From contig DATAWP010000004.1 of assembly GCA_036267155.1 (NCBI GenBank), forward strand, positions 1-64,000: a stretch of DNA of 64,000 nucleotides. Direction: 5' to 3'. Below are positions 48,263-56,392 of this stretch, one piece after another. This DNA comes from PALSA-1353 sp036267155 (lineage in GTDB: Bacteria; Planctomycetota; Phycisphaerae; Tepidisphaerales; Tepidisphaeraceae). A program made the position numbers and the translations under genes. The notes below the pieces were generated by a model. That model had not been told where the DNA came from and made no database searches. It saw only the letters and a list, made by a program, of their open reading frames with translations. Each line of letters opens with the position of its first letter. The stretch's first letter is position 1.

Positions 48263-49009
48263 ATGTCCGCGATAGCCGACAAAATCTCTTCGCCGCCGGC
48301 CGCCAAAGGCGCCGCCATTCTCGTCGCCAGCGGCGTGAAAAAGACGTTCCGCATGGGTGATAGTGAAATTCAGGTCCTTCGCAACGTGGACCTGTCCGTC
48401 GCCGCCGGCGAGTTCGTCACCATCGAAGGCCGCAGCGGCTCCGGGAAAAGCACACTCCTGCATATCCTGGGCGCCCTGGACAAGTGTAACTCCGGCGTTG
48501 TTACCTTCGACGGCCGGGACATCGCCAAGCTTTCCTCCGGCCAGCGCGCCATTCTGCGAAACACTCAATTCGGCTTCGTCTTCCAGTTCTATCACCTGCT
48601 GCCCGAGCTGAACGTGATGGAGAACACGCTCCTGTCGGCGATGATCGACCACAGCCTCCTTGGCTTCCGCGCCCAGAAATCGCAACTCCGCGCCCGGGCC
48701 AAGGACCTGCTCTGCCAGATGGGCCTGGAACACCGTTTCCGTCATCGCCCGCAGCATCTCAGCGGCGGCGAGCGTCAGCGCGTCGCCATCGCCCGCGCCC
48801 TGATGAACCAGCCGCGCGTCCTGTTTGCCGATGAACCCACCGGCAATCTGGATGCCGATACCGGCCGGCAAATCATGGCCGTTCTGGAACGCCTCCACGA
48901 GCAGGTGGGGCAAACCATCGTGATGGTCACACACGACCGCAGTCTGGCATGCAAAACCGACCGGGTGATGGTGCTGGAATCGGGCATTTTGCGCCCTGCG
49001 CAGGGTTGA
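48263..49009 (+). CDS. lolD: LolD-type ABC transporter ATP-binding protein
   Basis: The 248-residue ATPase has Walker A IEGRSGSGKSTLLHILGALD, the signature LSGGERQRVAIARALMNQPR, Walker B VLFADEPTGNLDADTGRQ and a switch His in IVMVTHDRSLACKTDRVMVL. The FQFYHLLPELNVMENTLL Q-loop region is characteristic of the LolD/MacB group. The frame extends upstream inside the permease gene; ATG 48263 is five bases past its stop. It powers the permease encoded just before it. Confidence 0.92.
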   Translation: MSAIADKISSPPAAKGAAILVASGVKKTFRMGDSEIQVLRNVDLSVAAGEFVTIEGRSGSGKSTLLHILGALDKCNSGVVTFDGRDIAKLSSGQRAILRNTQFGFVFQFYHLLPELNVMENTLLSAMIDHSLLGFRAQKSQLRARAKDLLCQMGLEHRFRHRPQHLSGGERQRVAIARALMNQPRVLFADEPTGNLDADTGRQIMAVLERLHEQVGQTIVMVTHDRSLACKTDRVMVLESGILRPAQG

Positions 49010-49043
49010 ACAATGATTTCTTCCCGCCGCCGCTCCAGTCCGC

Positions 49044-49049
49044 TATCAT
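49044..49049 (+). promoter_or_regulatory. -10 hexamer TATCAT of ilvE
   Basis: TATCAT preceded by CGC lies 17 bases before ATG 49067, and CGGAG just upstream of the start can serve as ribosome-binding site. The leader would be about 10 bases. Confidence 0.45.
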
Positions 49050-49066
49050 GATCCCGGAGTTTCTCA

Positions 49067-49924
49067 ATGGCCCTCAAAATCTGGATCGACGGCAAATTCT
49101 ACGACCAGGAAAACGCCAGGATCAGCGTGTACGATCACGGTCTGCTCTACGGCGACGGCGTTTTCGAGGGTATCCGCGTCTACCGTGGAAAAATATTCGA
49201 ATGCGATTCCCATCTTCACCGGCTTTTCGACTCCGCCCGCGGCATCCGCCTCACTCCGCCCCGAACTCCCCAGCAGCTCAAAGCCGCCATGGAGGAAACC
49301 GTCAAGATCAACAATTTCTCCGACTGTTATATCCGCCTGGTCATTACCCGCGGCACCGGCTACCTGGGCCTGAATCCCAATAAATGCCTCACGCCCACGG
49401 TTATCATCATTGCCGACATCATCGAGCTTTATCCGCCGGAGATTTATGACAAAGGGATGGCTCTCATCACCTCATCGGTGATGCGCATGCATGCCAACTC
49501 CCTTTCGCCGCGCATCAAGAGCCTGAACTATCTGAACAACATCCTGGCCAAGATCGAGGCGGTGGACGCAGGCGTTCCCGAGGCGTTGATGTTGAATCAA
49601 GAGGGGAACGTGGCCGAGTGTACCGCCGACAACATCTTTATCGTCCGCGGCGGGCAGGTTCAGACCCCCACGACCTCCGATGGCATTCTCGAAGGCGTGA
49701 CCCGTCAGGTCATGATCGAACTCTGTCGGCAGTTATCGATTCCCTGCGTCGAAAAAACTCTTCAGCGTCACGACTTGTATGTCGCGGATGAATGCTTCCT
49801 GACCGGCACCGCCGCCGAAGTCGTCCCCGTTACCCGAATCGACGGGCGCGCTATCGGCAACGGCACGCCTGGCCCGATCACACGCCGATTGATCGAGGCA
49901 TTCCACAAGCACGTGCGCGGCTGA
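49067..49924 (+). CDS. ilvE: Branched-chain amino acid aminotransferase (class IV PLP fold)
   Basis: The 285-residue enzyme moves the amino group between glutamate and leucine, isoleucine or valine with pyridoxal phosphate. The fold-type IV features are YDHGLLYGDGVFEGIRVYRG, the PLP lysine in SPRIKSLNYLNNILAKIEAV, EALMLNQEGNVAECTADNIF and ECFLTGTAAEVVPVTRIDGR. D-amino-acid aminotransferase is a related alternative, but the SLNYLNN and GNVAECT stretches fit IlvE better. It stands alone between lolD and the histone-like gene. Confidence 0.92.
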   Translation: MALKIWIDGKFYDQENARISVYDHGLLYGDGVFEGIRVYRGKIFECDSHLHRLFDSARGIRLTPPRTPQQLKAAMEETVKINNFSDCYIRLVITRGTGYLGLNPNKCLTPTVIIIADIIELYPPEIYDKGMALITSSVMRMHANSLSPRIKSLNYLNNILAKIEAVDAGVPEALMLNQEGNVAECTADNIFIVRGGQVQTPTTSDGILEGVTRQVMIELCRQLSIPCVEKTLQRHDLYVADECFLTGTAAEVVPVTRIDGRAIGNGTPGPITRRLIEAFHKHVRG

Positions 49925-50031
49925 ATTGACTCATTTGCCGGTTGAACCCGCTATTCAAAAATGAAGCACCGCAGCCAACGGCATTTGGGTGCCTTTTTCC
50001 CAAACCCCCAAATTCGTCCTGCAGCACTCAT

Positions 50032-50060
50032 TTGACACTCCCAGCCCCTGTCATTACAGT
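50032..50060 (+). promoter_or_regulatory. Strong promoter TTGACA-17-TACAGT of the histone-like gene
   Basis: A perfect -35 (50032-50037) is followed after 17 bases by TACAGT (50055-50060). It is the best sigma-70-type match in the window and suggests strong constitutive expression of the next gene. Confidence 0.75.
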
Positions 50061-50092
50061 TTTTATGCTTTATTTACACGATGGAGGCATTG

Positions 50093-50278
50093 ATGCAGGA
50101 ATATGAGAACCTCAAGCGCCTCGTTGCCGAGGCTGAGGAAGACGTCAACAAGGCCGTTGGCGGGAACAAGGCCGCAGGAACCCGGGTGCGGAAAAAAATG
50201 CAGGAAATCAAGGCTGCCGCCACGGATATCCGCAAAAAGATCCTCGAAAGCCGCGGGACCGAGCCCGGCGTCGCCTGA
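50093..50278 (+). CDS. Hc1-like bacterial histone H1 homologue without a basic tail
   Basis: This 61-residue helical protein reads MQEYENLKRLVAEAEEDVNK, then GGNKAAGTRVRKKMQEIKAA, then TDIRKKILESRG. The GNKAA-x-RVR core is the signature of the chlamydial Hc1 family and its relatives in Bacteroidetes and planctomycetes, where it packs DNA. The lysine/alanine-rich C-terminal tail of chlamydial Hc1 is missing, so only the conserved N-terminal domain remains. ATG 50093 follows GGAGG by five bases; an upstream ATG at 50081 would add four residues. The strong promoter suggests an abundant nucleoid protein. Confidence 0.82.
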   Translation: MQEYENLKRLVAEAEEDVNKAVGGNKAAGTRVRKKMQEIKAAATDIRKKILESRGTEPGVA

Positions 50279-50418
50279 TTGATCTCATTTCGCGCGACGA
50301 ACCGGTGCGGCGAACGAATGCGATAAAGCGGTTCGCTCAGCCGCGGCTAAAACCCATTGTCTGATTTTCGCCCGAGAGTCGTTTGTCCCGGCGGATTCGC
50401 CGGGTCAGCTAAATCCCC

Positions 50419-50892
50419 ATGCCGCCGCAACTTCTCTTCGACATCAGCGGGTTGGATCTCTCGCGGGATATCTTCGATCAGGAGGTCGTCCGGCAGGTCA
50501 ATCTCCAGCGCGACGAGATGGAGATGCTCAACGGCATCCTTTACGCGGACAAGCAGCATCATCGCATCATTGGATACAAGGACGTGCGCGAGGACGAATT
50601 CTGGGTGACCGGCCACATCCCCGGCCGGCCGCTCTTCCCGGGCGTCCTTATGATCGAGGCCGGGGCCCAGTTGGCTTCCTTCTACGCCCGAAAATTCGCC
50701 AATTGGACGAGTTTCGTCGGCTTCGGCGGCGTCGAGGAATGCCGCTTTCGTCAGCAAGTCGTCCCGCCGGCTCGGATCCTTCTCCTCGGCGAGCAGATCT
50801 GGAACCGCCACAGCCGACTCTGTTGCGCCATCCAGGGTGTCATCGGTGGAAACCTCGTCTTCGAGACCAAAATCATCGGTGTCCGGATGTAG
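50419..50892 (+). CDS. FabZ/FabA-like 3-hydroxyacyl-ACP dehydratase
   Basis: The 157-residue hot-dog-fold protein has the FabZ active-site helix and loop VTGHIPGRPLFPGVLMIEAG, with catalytic His and Glu both present, followed by AQLASFYARKF. The rest (FVGFGGVEECRFRQQVVPPA, GEQIWNRHSRLCCAIQGVIG) fits FabZ. It would remove water from 3-hydroxyacyl-ACP in fatty-acid elongation. It lies about 5.5 kb from the fab cluster, which lacks a fabZ, so it may supply that step, although a role in a special lipid pathway is also possible. Confidence 0.82.
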   Translation: MPPQLLFDISGLDLSRDIFDQEVVRQVNLQRDEMEMLNGILYADKQHHRIIGYKDVREDEFWVTGHIPGRPLFPGVLMIEAGAQLASFYARKFANWTSFVGFGGVEECRFRQQVVPPARILLLGEQIWNRHSRLCCAIQGVIGGNLVFETKIIGVRM

Positions 50893-50895
50893 CCG

Positions 50896-50901
50896 TACAA
50901 T
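50896..50901 (+). promoter_or_regulatory. -10 hexamer TACAAT of the exonuclease-WYL gene
   Basis: TACAAT lies 17 bases before ATG 50919, giving a leader of about 10 bases with no clear ribosome-binding site. Confidence 0.4.
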
Positions 50902-50918
50902 GACAAATCACGGATGAT

Positions 50919-51806
50919 ATGCCGTTTTCACTCATCCAACCCCTCTTTTCGATTCCCATCGCCTGCGTCGATGTCGAAACCACCGGGGCCAGCGCCGAGT
51001 TCGGCGATCGCATCGTCGAAATCGGCATCGTCCGCTATGAGAATGGCCAGAAAGCTGCCGAATATCAGCAGCTCATCGATCCCCGCCGCCGGATCAGCCC
51101 CGGCGCAACCGCGCTAACCGGCATCACCCAGGCGATGTGCGACGGCCAGCCGACGTTCAGCCAGCAGCTTGCGGCGATGTCCCCGTTGCTCGCCGGCGCC
51201 GCGGTTCTGGGCCATAACGTCCGTTTCGATCTTTCCTTCCTGGCGCGCGAATTCCGAGCCGCCGGCCAAGACATTTGCCAGACCCTGAACAGCCCGCACG
51301 TTTTCGACACCGTTCGCATCGCCCGTCGCCGATTCGGCCGCGGCGGCAACGGATTGGGCAGCTTGGCCCGGCGATTGGGATACGAGCCCCCCAACGCCCA
51401 CCGGGCTCTGCCCGATGCCCTAACCACGGCCGTCATTTTCGATTTGCTCCTATCCGCCGTCGGCGGCTGGAACATCAGCCTTTGCGATGTTCTCAAGGAG
51501 CAGGGCGGCCCCATGAGCCTCCTGCCCGCTTCCGCACGCGAAAGCCTGCTCCCCTTGGAGCTGGAAGAAGCCCTGGACCATCGCCGGCCCGTCCTGATGG
51601 AATACCTGGATGCCGGCCAAACGCGCACCCGGCGGGTCGTCGATCCCATCGAGGTTCGTCGGATTGCCGGCGAATTGGTCCTGATCGCCCACTGCCACCT
51701 CCGAAACGACCGCCGCAATTTCAAGCTGGACCGCATTGTCCAACTCTCAAGGATCGATCCCGCCGATGCCGGCTGTTCCTTAAACCTTGTCCCCGGCGAC
51801 ATCTGA
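50919..51806 (+). CDS. DEDDh 3'-5' exonuclease fused to a WYL-like domain
   Basis: Residues 10-180 of this 295-residue protein form a DnaQ-type exonuclease with all catalytic residues: D18 and E20 in ACVDVETTG, D104 in GHNVRFDLSFLAREF, and H161/D166 in NAHRALPDALTTA. Residues 217-281 look like a WYL domain: RRPVLMEYLDAGQTRTRRVV, DPIEVRRIAGELVLIAHCHL and RRNFKLDRIVQLSRI. WYL domains bind nucleic acids or nucleotides and are mostly found in regulators of DNA-damage and phage-defence genes. The fusion suggests that nuclease activity is gated or targeted by a ligand. Its exact substrate is unknown. Confidence 0.78.
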   Translation: MPFSLIQPLFSIPIACVDVETTGASAEFGDRIVEIGIVRYENGQKAAEYQQLIDPRRRISPGATALTGITQAMCDGQPTFSQQLAAMSPLLAGAAVLGHNVRFDLSFLAREFRAAGQDICQTLNSPHVFDTVRIARRRFGRGGNGLGSLARRLGYEPPNAHRALPDALTTAVIFDLLLSAVGGWNISLCDVLKEQGGPMSLLPASARESLLPLELEEALDHRRPVLMEYLDAGQTRTRRVVDPIEVRRIAGELVLIAHCHLRNDRRNFKLDRIVQLSRIDPADAGCSLNLVPGDI

Positions 51807-51817
51807 CGTTAAAAAAC

Positions 51818-52861
51818 ATGACCATGTCCCACTCTCATCGCCCATTGGCATTGATTGCCGCTGTTTTGTCGCTGCTGGTTTATCCGCTGGCCCTGGCCGA
51901 CGAGCCCGCGGAGAGCCCCCTCAAATCCGTCAAGAATTTCATGGTTCAGCTCGACGACCTCGACGACGCCGGCGCCGTCGATCGCCTGGCCAAAAGCGGA
52001 TACGACATGCTGGTGGTCGAGCCCACCTTCAACATCAAGGGAAACGGCAAATTCGACGCCGCTGCGATGGTCAAATCGCTTCACGACGGCAAGCCCGGAC
52101 GCATTGTTCTGGCCTATCTCAATATCGGCGAAGCCGAATCCAATCGCACCTATTGGCGCGAGGACTGGCACGTAGCTTCTGCGGGTGAATCCGCGCATCC
52201 GAATTTTCTGCTGGGCGCCGACCCCGATGATGCCGCCAGCTTTCAGGTTCTCTATTGGCGGTCCGGCTGGAGGAAATTGCTCACCAACGACAAGGGCGTC
52301 GTTGGCAAGATCATGGACGCCGGCTTCGACGGTGTTTATCTGGATGGAATCGATGCCTATGACGATGAGAAGGTTGATGATGCCGCCGCTCATGAGAAAT
52401 CGAAAGTTAATCCCGACAAAGCCATGCTCGATCTGATTTCCGCGGTCCGCAAGCGCGTCCGCGAGGATAAGCCCGACGCCGTGGTCGTCGCCCAGGATGC
52501 CCCTTTCTTCATCGATGATGCGCCGAGATTCCCCGCCGTCGTCGATGGCGTTGCCTTCGAGGACACCTGGTTTTCCGGCAAGGACGACGCCGACTGGGAC
52601 AGCCCCGACGCCGGCGACATCCCCAACAAGGATTCCGAGGACGATTCCACCGCCGGGCTGATCCGTGAGTATCAGAAATACCGCCATGCCGGCTTGCCGG
52701 TCTTCACCATTGACTTCTGCGTGAATCCCGAAAACGCGGCCAAGGTTTACCGCGACTCCGCCGCCGCCGGGTTTATTCCGCTGGTCACCCGGGCGTCCGA
52801 GGATGACATCACCCCCACGCCGCCGCCGAATCTTCCCATCGCGGTCCAGCCGCCGCGATGA
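51818..52861 (+). CDS. Exported GH114-like (TM1410-type) glycosidase
   Basis: The 347-residue protein has a signal peptide (LALIAAVLSLLVYPLALADE) and a barrel of the GH114/TM1410 type: NFMVQLDDLDDAGAVDRLAK, IVLAYLNIGEAESNRTYWRE, GFDGVYLDGIDAYDDEKVDD, VVAQDAPFF and PVFTIDFCVNPENAAKVY. GH114 enzymes cut alpha-1,4-polygalactosamine; many family members are uncharacterised. The conserved Asp in YLDGID and Glu in NIGEAE are present. It precedes alaS by 13 bases but is unlikely to be related in function. Confidence 0.78.
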   Translation: MTMSHSHRPLALIAAVLSLLVYPLALADEPAESPLKSVKNFMVQLDDLDDAGAVDRLAKSGYDMLVVEPTFNIKGNGKFDAAAMVKSLHDGKPGRIVLAYLNIGEAESNRTYWREDWHVASAGESAHPNFLLGADPDDAASFQVLYWRSGWRKLLTNDKGVVGKIMDAGFDGVYLDGIDAYDDEKVDDAAAHEKSKVNPDKAMLDLISAVRKRVREDKPDAVVVAQDAPFFIDDAPRFPAVVDGVAFEDTWFSGKDDADWDSPDAGDIPNKDSEDDSTAGLIREYQKYRHAGLPVFTIDFCVNPENAAKVYRDSAAAGFIPLVTRASEDDITPTPPPNLPIAVQPPR

Positions 52862-52874
52862 CATCCGATTTCCC

Positions 52875-55712
52875 ATGACCTCCGCCGAAATTCGTCAACA
52901 GTTTCTCGACTTCTTCATCAAGAAGCACGGCCACACCTTCGTGCCGTCATCCTCCGTCGTTCCGCTGGACGACCCCACGCTCCTGTTCACCAACGCGGGG
53001 ATGAACCAGTTCAAGCCGATCTTCCTCGGCCAGGAAAAACGCGCGTACACCCGCGCCGCCAACACCCAAAAGTGCATCCGCGCCGGCGGCAAGCACAACG
53101 ACCTCGACGACGTCGGCCGCAGCCGCCGGCATGGCACGTTCTTTGAAATGCTCGGAAACTGGAGCTTTGGTGATTACTTCAAACGCGGCGCGATCGAAAT
53201 GGCCTGGGAGCTTATGACCGAGGTGTGGAAACTCGATCCCTCCCGTCTTCACGTGACCTGCTATGAAGGTGATGACAGCAGTGGAATTCCGCGGGATACC
53301 GAAGCGGTCGATTTGTGGAAGCAGATCGCCGGACTGCCGGATGATCACATTCACTATTTCGGCAAAGACAATTTCTGGGAAATGGGCGACACCGGCCCCT
53401 GCGGTCCGTGCTCCGAGATTTACATCGATCGCACGCCGGACAAAACCGGCGGCAAAGACGTCAACGGCGACGATCCGCGCGTCATGGAGTTTTGGAACCT
53501 TGTTTTCATCCAATACAACCGCAATTCCAACCGCTCGCTGACGCCGCTGCCCGCCCGGCACGTCGATACCGGCATGGGTTTCGAACGCATCTGCTCGATT
53601 CTTCAGGATAAGACCGACATGTACGGGATCGACCTGTTCGATCCATTTTTTTCGGCGATCGCCGATCTAAGCGGGAAAAAGTACACCGGCGCATTTCCCA
53701 AAACCAACGTCCCCGATCCGGCCGCGGAGGCCGCCGACGAGCAGCTTCGCCACGACATCGCATTTCGCGTGATTGCCGATCACATCCGCACGCTGACCTT
53801 CGCCCTCACGGACGGGGCCGTCCCCAGCAACGAAGGCCGCGGCTACGTTCTTCGCCGAATCCTCCGCCGCGCCGCCCGCTTCGGGCGGCAACAGCTCGGC
53901 CTCTCCGAGCCGTTTCTCCACCAACTTGTGCCCGTCGTGGTCGATTCCATGGGCGCGGCCTTTCCCGAACTAAAGAGAAATCCCGGTCGCGCCATCGAGT
54001 TGATTCGGGACGAAGAAATCTCATTCGGCAAAACACTCGATCGCGGCATTCAGCTCTTCGACCACGCCTCCGTCGCCGGCGCCATCTCCGCGGCCGATGC
54101 CTTCAAACTTCACGACACCTACGGCTTCCCCATCGACCTCACCCGCATCATGGCCGAAGAACGCGGCATGGCCGTTGACATCGCCGGATACGAAAGGCTG
54201 ATGGAACAGGCCCGCGAACTCGCCCGCGCCGGCGGGAAAGCTGAAGAATCTTCTCTTACGGATTTGCCGCCCAGTGCGATGTCCGAATTGTCGCGAAACA
54301 CTAAGCCAACCGACGACCACGCTAAGTATTCTCGCCAGCCGATCGAAGCCCGGGTTCTGGCCATCTGGAACGGCGACGATCTGGGCATCTCCCCCGCATC
54401 CGCATTTGACGATGAAGAACTGGCCGTGATTCTGGACCGCACGAATTTCTACGCCGAGATGGGCGGCCAAGTCGGCGACCGCGGCTTGCTCGCTTCAGCG
54501 AGCATGTCATTCGACGTCCAAACCACCCGGGCCGTCGGCGGATACATCCTCCACATCGGCCGCGTGCGCAGCGGAAAAATTTCCGTCGGCGATACGGTCC
54601 AGCCAACCGTATCCCCCTTGCGCGACCGCACCGAAAAAAATCACACCGGCACGCACCTGGCCAACTGGGCTCTGCGCGAAACCCTCGGCGAGGGCGTGCA
54701 GCAAAAAGGCTCGCTTGTCGATCCGGAGAAATTGCGGTTCGACTTCTCCCATCCCAAGTCGATGACCGAAGATGAAATCACCCGCGTGGAAAAACTCGTT
54801 AACCAGGCCATCGCCCAAAAGCTTCCGGTTTACGCCCAGGAATCCCCGCAGGACCAAGCCCTGAAGATCAACGGCCTGCGGGCCGTCTTCGGCGAAAAAT
54901 ATCCGCCGGTGGTTCGCGTCGTCTCCATCGGCGCTTCGGTCAACGATCTGCTGGCCAATCCCGGCAGTTCAAAATGGCGGGAATTCTCCATCGAATTCTG
55001 CGGAGGCACACACCTTGCCAGTACAGAACGGATTGGCCGATTTGCCATCACCGCCGAGGAATCCGTCAGCAAAGGCATTCGCCGAATCGTCGCCCTGACG
55101 GGCGACGCGGCGATGGCCGTCGAATCGGCCGCCGCCAAGGTGGACAGCATTATCGCCCGGCAAATTCCAGATGCCGAATTACCCGCCACGATCGCCGAAT
55201 TGCAGGCAGCTGTCGCCGCGTCACTTCCGCTGCGGACCAAACGCCGCGCCCAGGCGGCGATTGCGGAACTCCAGGCCCGGCACCGAGCTTTTGAAAAATC
55301 GAGCCGCGCCCAATCCACCGGCGGGGGGGTGGATGCCGTAAAAGCCGCCGCCGACCTGCTTGCCCAGGCCCCTCCGATCGCCGGCGGAAAACTGGTCATC
55401 GGCCAAATCCCCGGCGCCACCGACGATCAGCTTCGCTCGGCCCTCGATTCGCTTCGTAAAAAATCGCCCACCCACGCCATCCTCCTGGCCGCAAGCGACG
55501 ATCAAAAGGTGACCTTCGTCGCCGCCGTCAGCGATGACGTGATCGCCAAGGGTCTCAAGGCTGGCGATTGGGTGAAACAAACCGCAACCGTCGCCGGCGG
55601 CGGCGGCGGCGGCCGTCCACAAATGGCCCAGGGCAGCGGCAAAGACCCCTCTAAAATCCCCGCCGCCCTGGAAGTCGCCCGCTCATTCGCATCAAAATTC
55701 CTAAATCACTGA
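52875..55712 (+). CDS. alaS: Alanyl-tRNA synthetase
   Basis: The 945-residue enzyme charges tRNA-Ala and clears mischarged serine and glycine. Domains in order: the class II catalytic core (FTNAGMNQFKPIFLGQEKRA, HGTFFEMLGNWSFGDYF, DTGPCGPCSEIYID), the tRNA-recognition helices (FRVIADHIRTLTFALTDGA, NEGRGYVLRRILRRAARFGR), the editing domain with HTGTH and CGGTHL zinc ligands, and the C-terminal DHHA1 oligomerisation domain ending in the glycine run VAGGGGGGRPQMAQGSG. ATG 52875 is set by homology; the frame opens earlier within the GH114-like gene. Confidence 0.98.
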   Translation: MTSAEIRQQFLDFFIKKHGHTFVPSSSVVPLDDPTLLFTNAGMNQFKPIFLGQEKRAYTRAANTQKCIRAGGKHNDLDDVGRSRRHGTFFEMLGNWSFGDYFKRGAIEMAWELMTEVWKLDPSRLHVTCYEGDDSSGIPRDTEAVDLWKQIAGLPDDHIHYFGKDNFWEMGDTGPCGPCSEIYIDRTPDKTGGKDVNGDDPRVMEFWNLVFIQYNRNSNRSLTPLPARHVDTGMGFERICSILQDKTDMYGIDLFDPFFSAIADLSGKKYTGAFPKTNVPDPAAEAADEQLRHDIAFRVIADHIRTLTFALTDGAVPSNEGRGYVLRRILRRAARFGRQQLGLSEPFLHQLVPVVVDSMGAAFPELKRNPGRAIELIRDEEISFGKTLDRGIQLFDHASVAGAISAADAFKLHDTYGFPIDLTRIMAEERGMAVDIAGYERLMEQARELARAGGKAEESSLTDLPPSAMSELSRNTKPTDDHAKYSRQPIEARVLAIWNGDDLGISPASAFDDEELAVILDRTNFYAEMGGQVGDRGLLASASMSFDVQTTRAVGGYILHIGRVRSGKISVGDTVQPTVSPLRDRTEKNHTGTHLANWALRETLGEGVQQKGSLVDPEKLRFDFSHPKSMTEDEITRVEKLVNQAIAQKLPVYAQESPQDQALKINGLRAVFGEKYPPVVRVVSIGASVNDLLANPGSSKWREFSIEFCGGTHLASTERIGRFAITAEESVSKGIRRIVALTGDAAMAVESAAAKVDSIIARQIPDAELPATIAELQAAVAASLPLRTKRRAQAAIAELQARHRAFEKSSRAQSTGGGVDAVKAAADLLAQAPPIAGGKLVIGQIPGATDDQLRSALDSLRKKSPTHAILLAASDDQKVTFVAAVSDDVIAKGLKAGDWVKQTATVAGGGGGGRPQMAQGSGKDPSKIPAALEVARSFASKFLNH

Positions 55713-55905
55713 CAAGGTTCCCCGTCTTCTCCCGCAGAAGGATAGTTCGAAAGTGAACAGGCGAGCCAGCCGGCCCAGCGGTGGCGACACCCTTTGATAG
55801 TCGAGCAACGGATGTCGGCCGTGACAAATACCGTAGCCGATCAAATTCCTCTTTTGTTCCATCCACAAAAGCAAAGTCCATTGAGAACTCAATGCACTCT
55901 TATTT

Positions 55906-56036
55906 ACCGCCCGCTTCGCTGGAGACACAGAGAACGCCAAGGCCCATTCTCGTCACCACAGGTTGCCTGGAATTCGACTTAAATCCTTTCTGGCATTGAT
56001 CTCTGCGCTCTGTGCGCCTCGAGCGAAGCGGGCGGT
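55906..56036. repeat. Palindromic repeat element with 15-bp perfect terminal arms
   Basis: ACCGCCCGCTTCGCT at 55906-55920 is matched exactly by AGCGAAGCGGGCGGT at 56022-56036. Inside, GGAGACACAGAGAACGC faces GCGCTCTGTGCGCC. The inner words belong to the same loose family as the repeats at 6328, 8768 and 24844. Confidence 0.75.
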
Positions 56037-56052
56037 TCAACACCTCCAAGCC

Positions 56053-56081
56053 TTGACAGAACCCTGCCGCACAAATAACTT
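56053..56081 (+). promoter_or_regulatory. Possible promoter TTGACA-17-TAACTT of the rpmF-plsX-fab operon
   Basis: A perfect -35 is followed after 17 bases by a weak -10. No better candidate is seen before rpmF. Its transcript would include the hairpin at 56097. Confidence 0.45.
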
Positions 56082-56096
56082 ACCGCTCTCATTACG

Positions 56097-56127
56097 CGGC
56101 GGGCAAATATCCCGCCGTGGCTTTTTT
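56097..56127 (+). terminator. Terminator-like hairpin in the rpmF leader
   Basis: CGGCGGG and CCCGCCG form a seven-base-pair stem with a seven-base loop, followed after four bases by TTTTTT. Lying between the promoter and rpmF, it could act as an attenuator of the ribosomal-protein and lipid operon. Confidence 0.55.
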
Positions 56128-56165
56128 ATTGGCGGACGTGGCATTTTTTTCGCCAGGAGTTGGTC

Positions 56166-56351
56166 ATGCAGCCGGTTATGAAGATCAGCAAGTCCCGCAA
56201 GCGCAAGCGACGCTCGCATCACGCCTTGCGGCCGATCCATTACGTGCGCTGTCCGCAGTGCTCGAATGCCAAGCTTCCGCATTGCGCCTGCGACAACTGC
56301 GGGTACGTCAATCCCAAGCTGGCGCTGCAAATGGAAGAAGAACAGGCCTGA
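56166..56351 (+). CDS. rpmF: Ribosomal protein L32
   Basis: The 61-residue basic protein has KISKSRKRKRRSHHALRPIH and two zinc pairs, CPQC and CDNC, in VRCPQCSNAKLPHCACDNCG. L32 belongs to the large ribosomal subunit; rpmF before plsX is a common bacterial order. CAGGAG seven bases before ATG 56166 supports that start. The plsX start follows after about 40 bases, so the operon links ribosome and membrane-lipid synthesis. Confidence 0.93.
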   Translation: MQPVMKISKSRKRKRRSHHALRPIHYVRCPQCSNAKLPHCACDNCGYVNPKLALQMEEEQA

Positions 56352-56392
56352 GATCGTGAGGCTCTCATTCGCCCCATCGAAGGAGAATGTCG

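Larger units (their letters stand above)
55713..56165. other. 453-bp gap between alaS and rpmF with repeat, promoter and hairpin
   Basis: The first 190 bases hold no recognised gene. A palindromic element occupies 55906-56036, a possible promoter 56053-56081 and a terminator-like hairpin 56097-56127, each listed separately. Short frames across the gap look non-coding. Confidence 0.5.
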
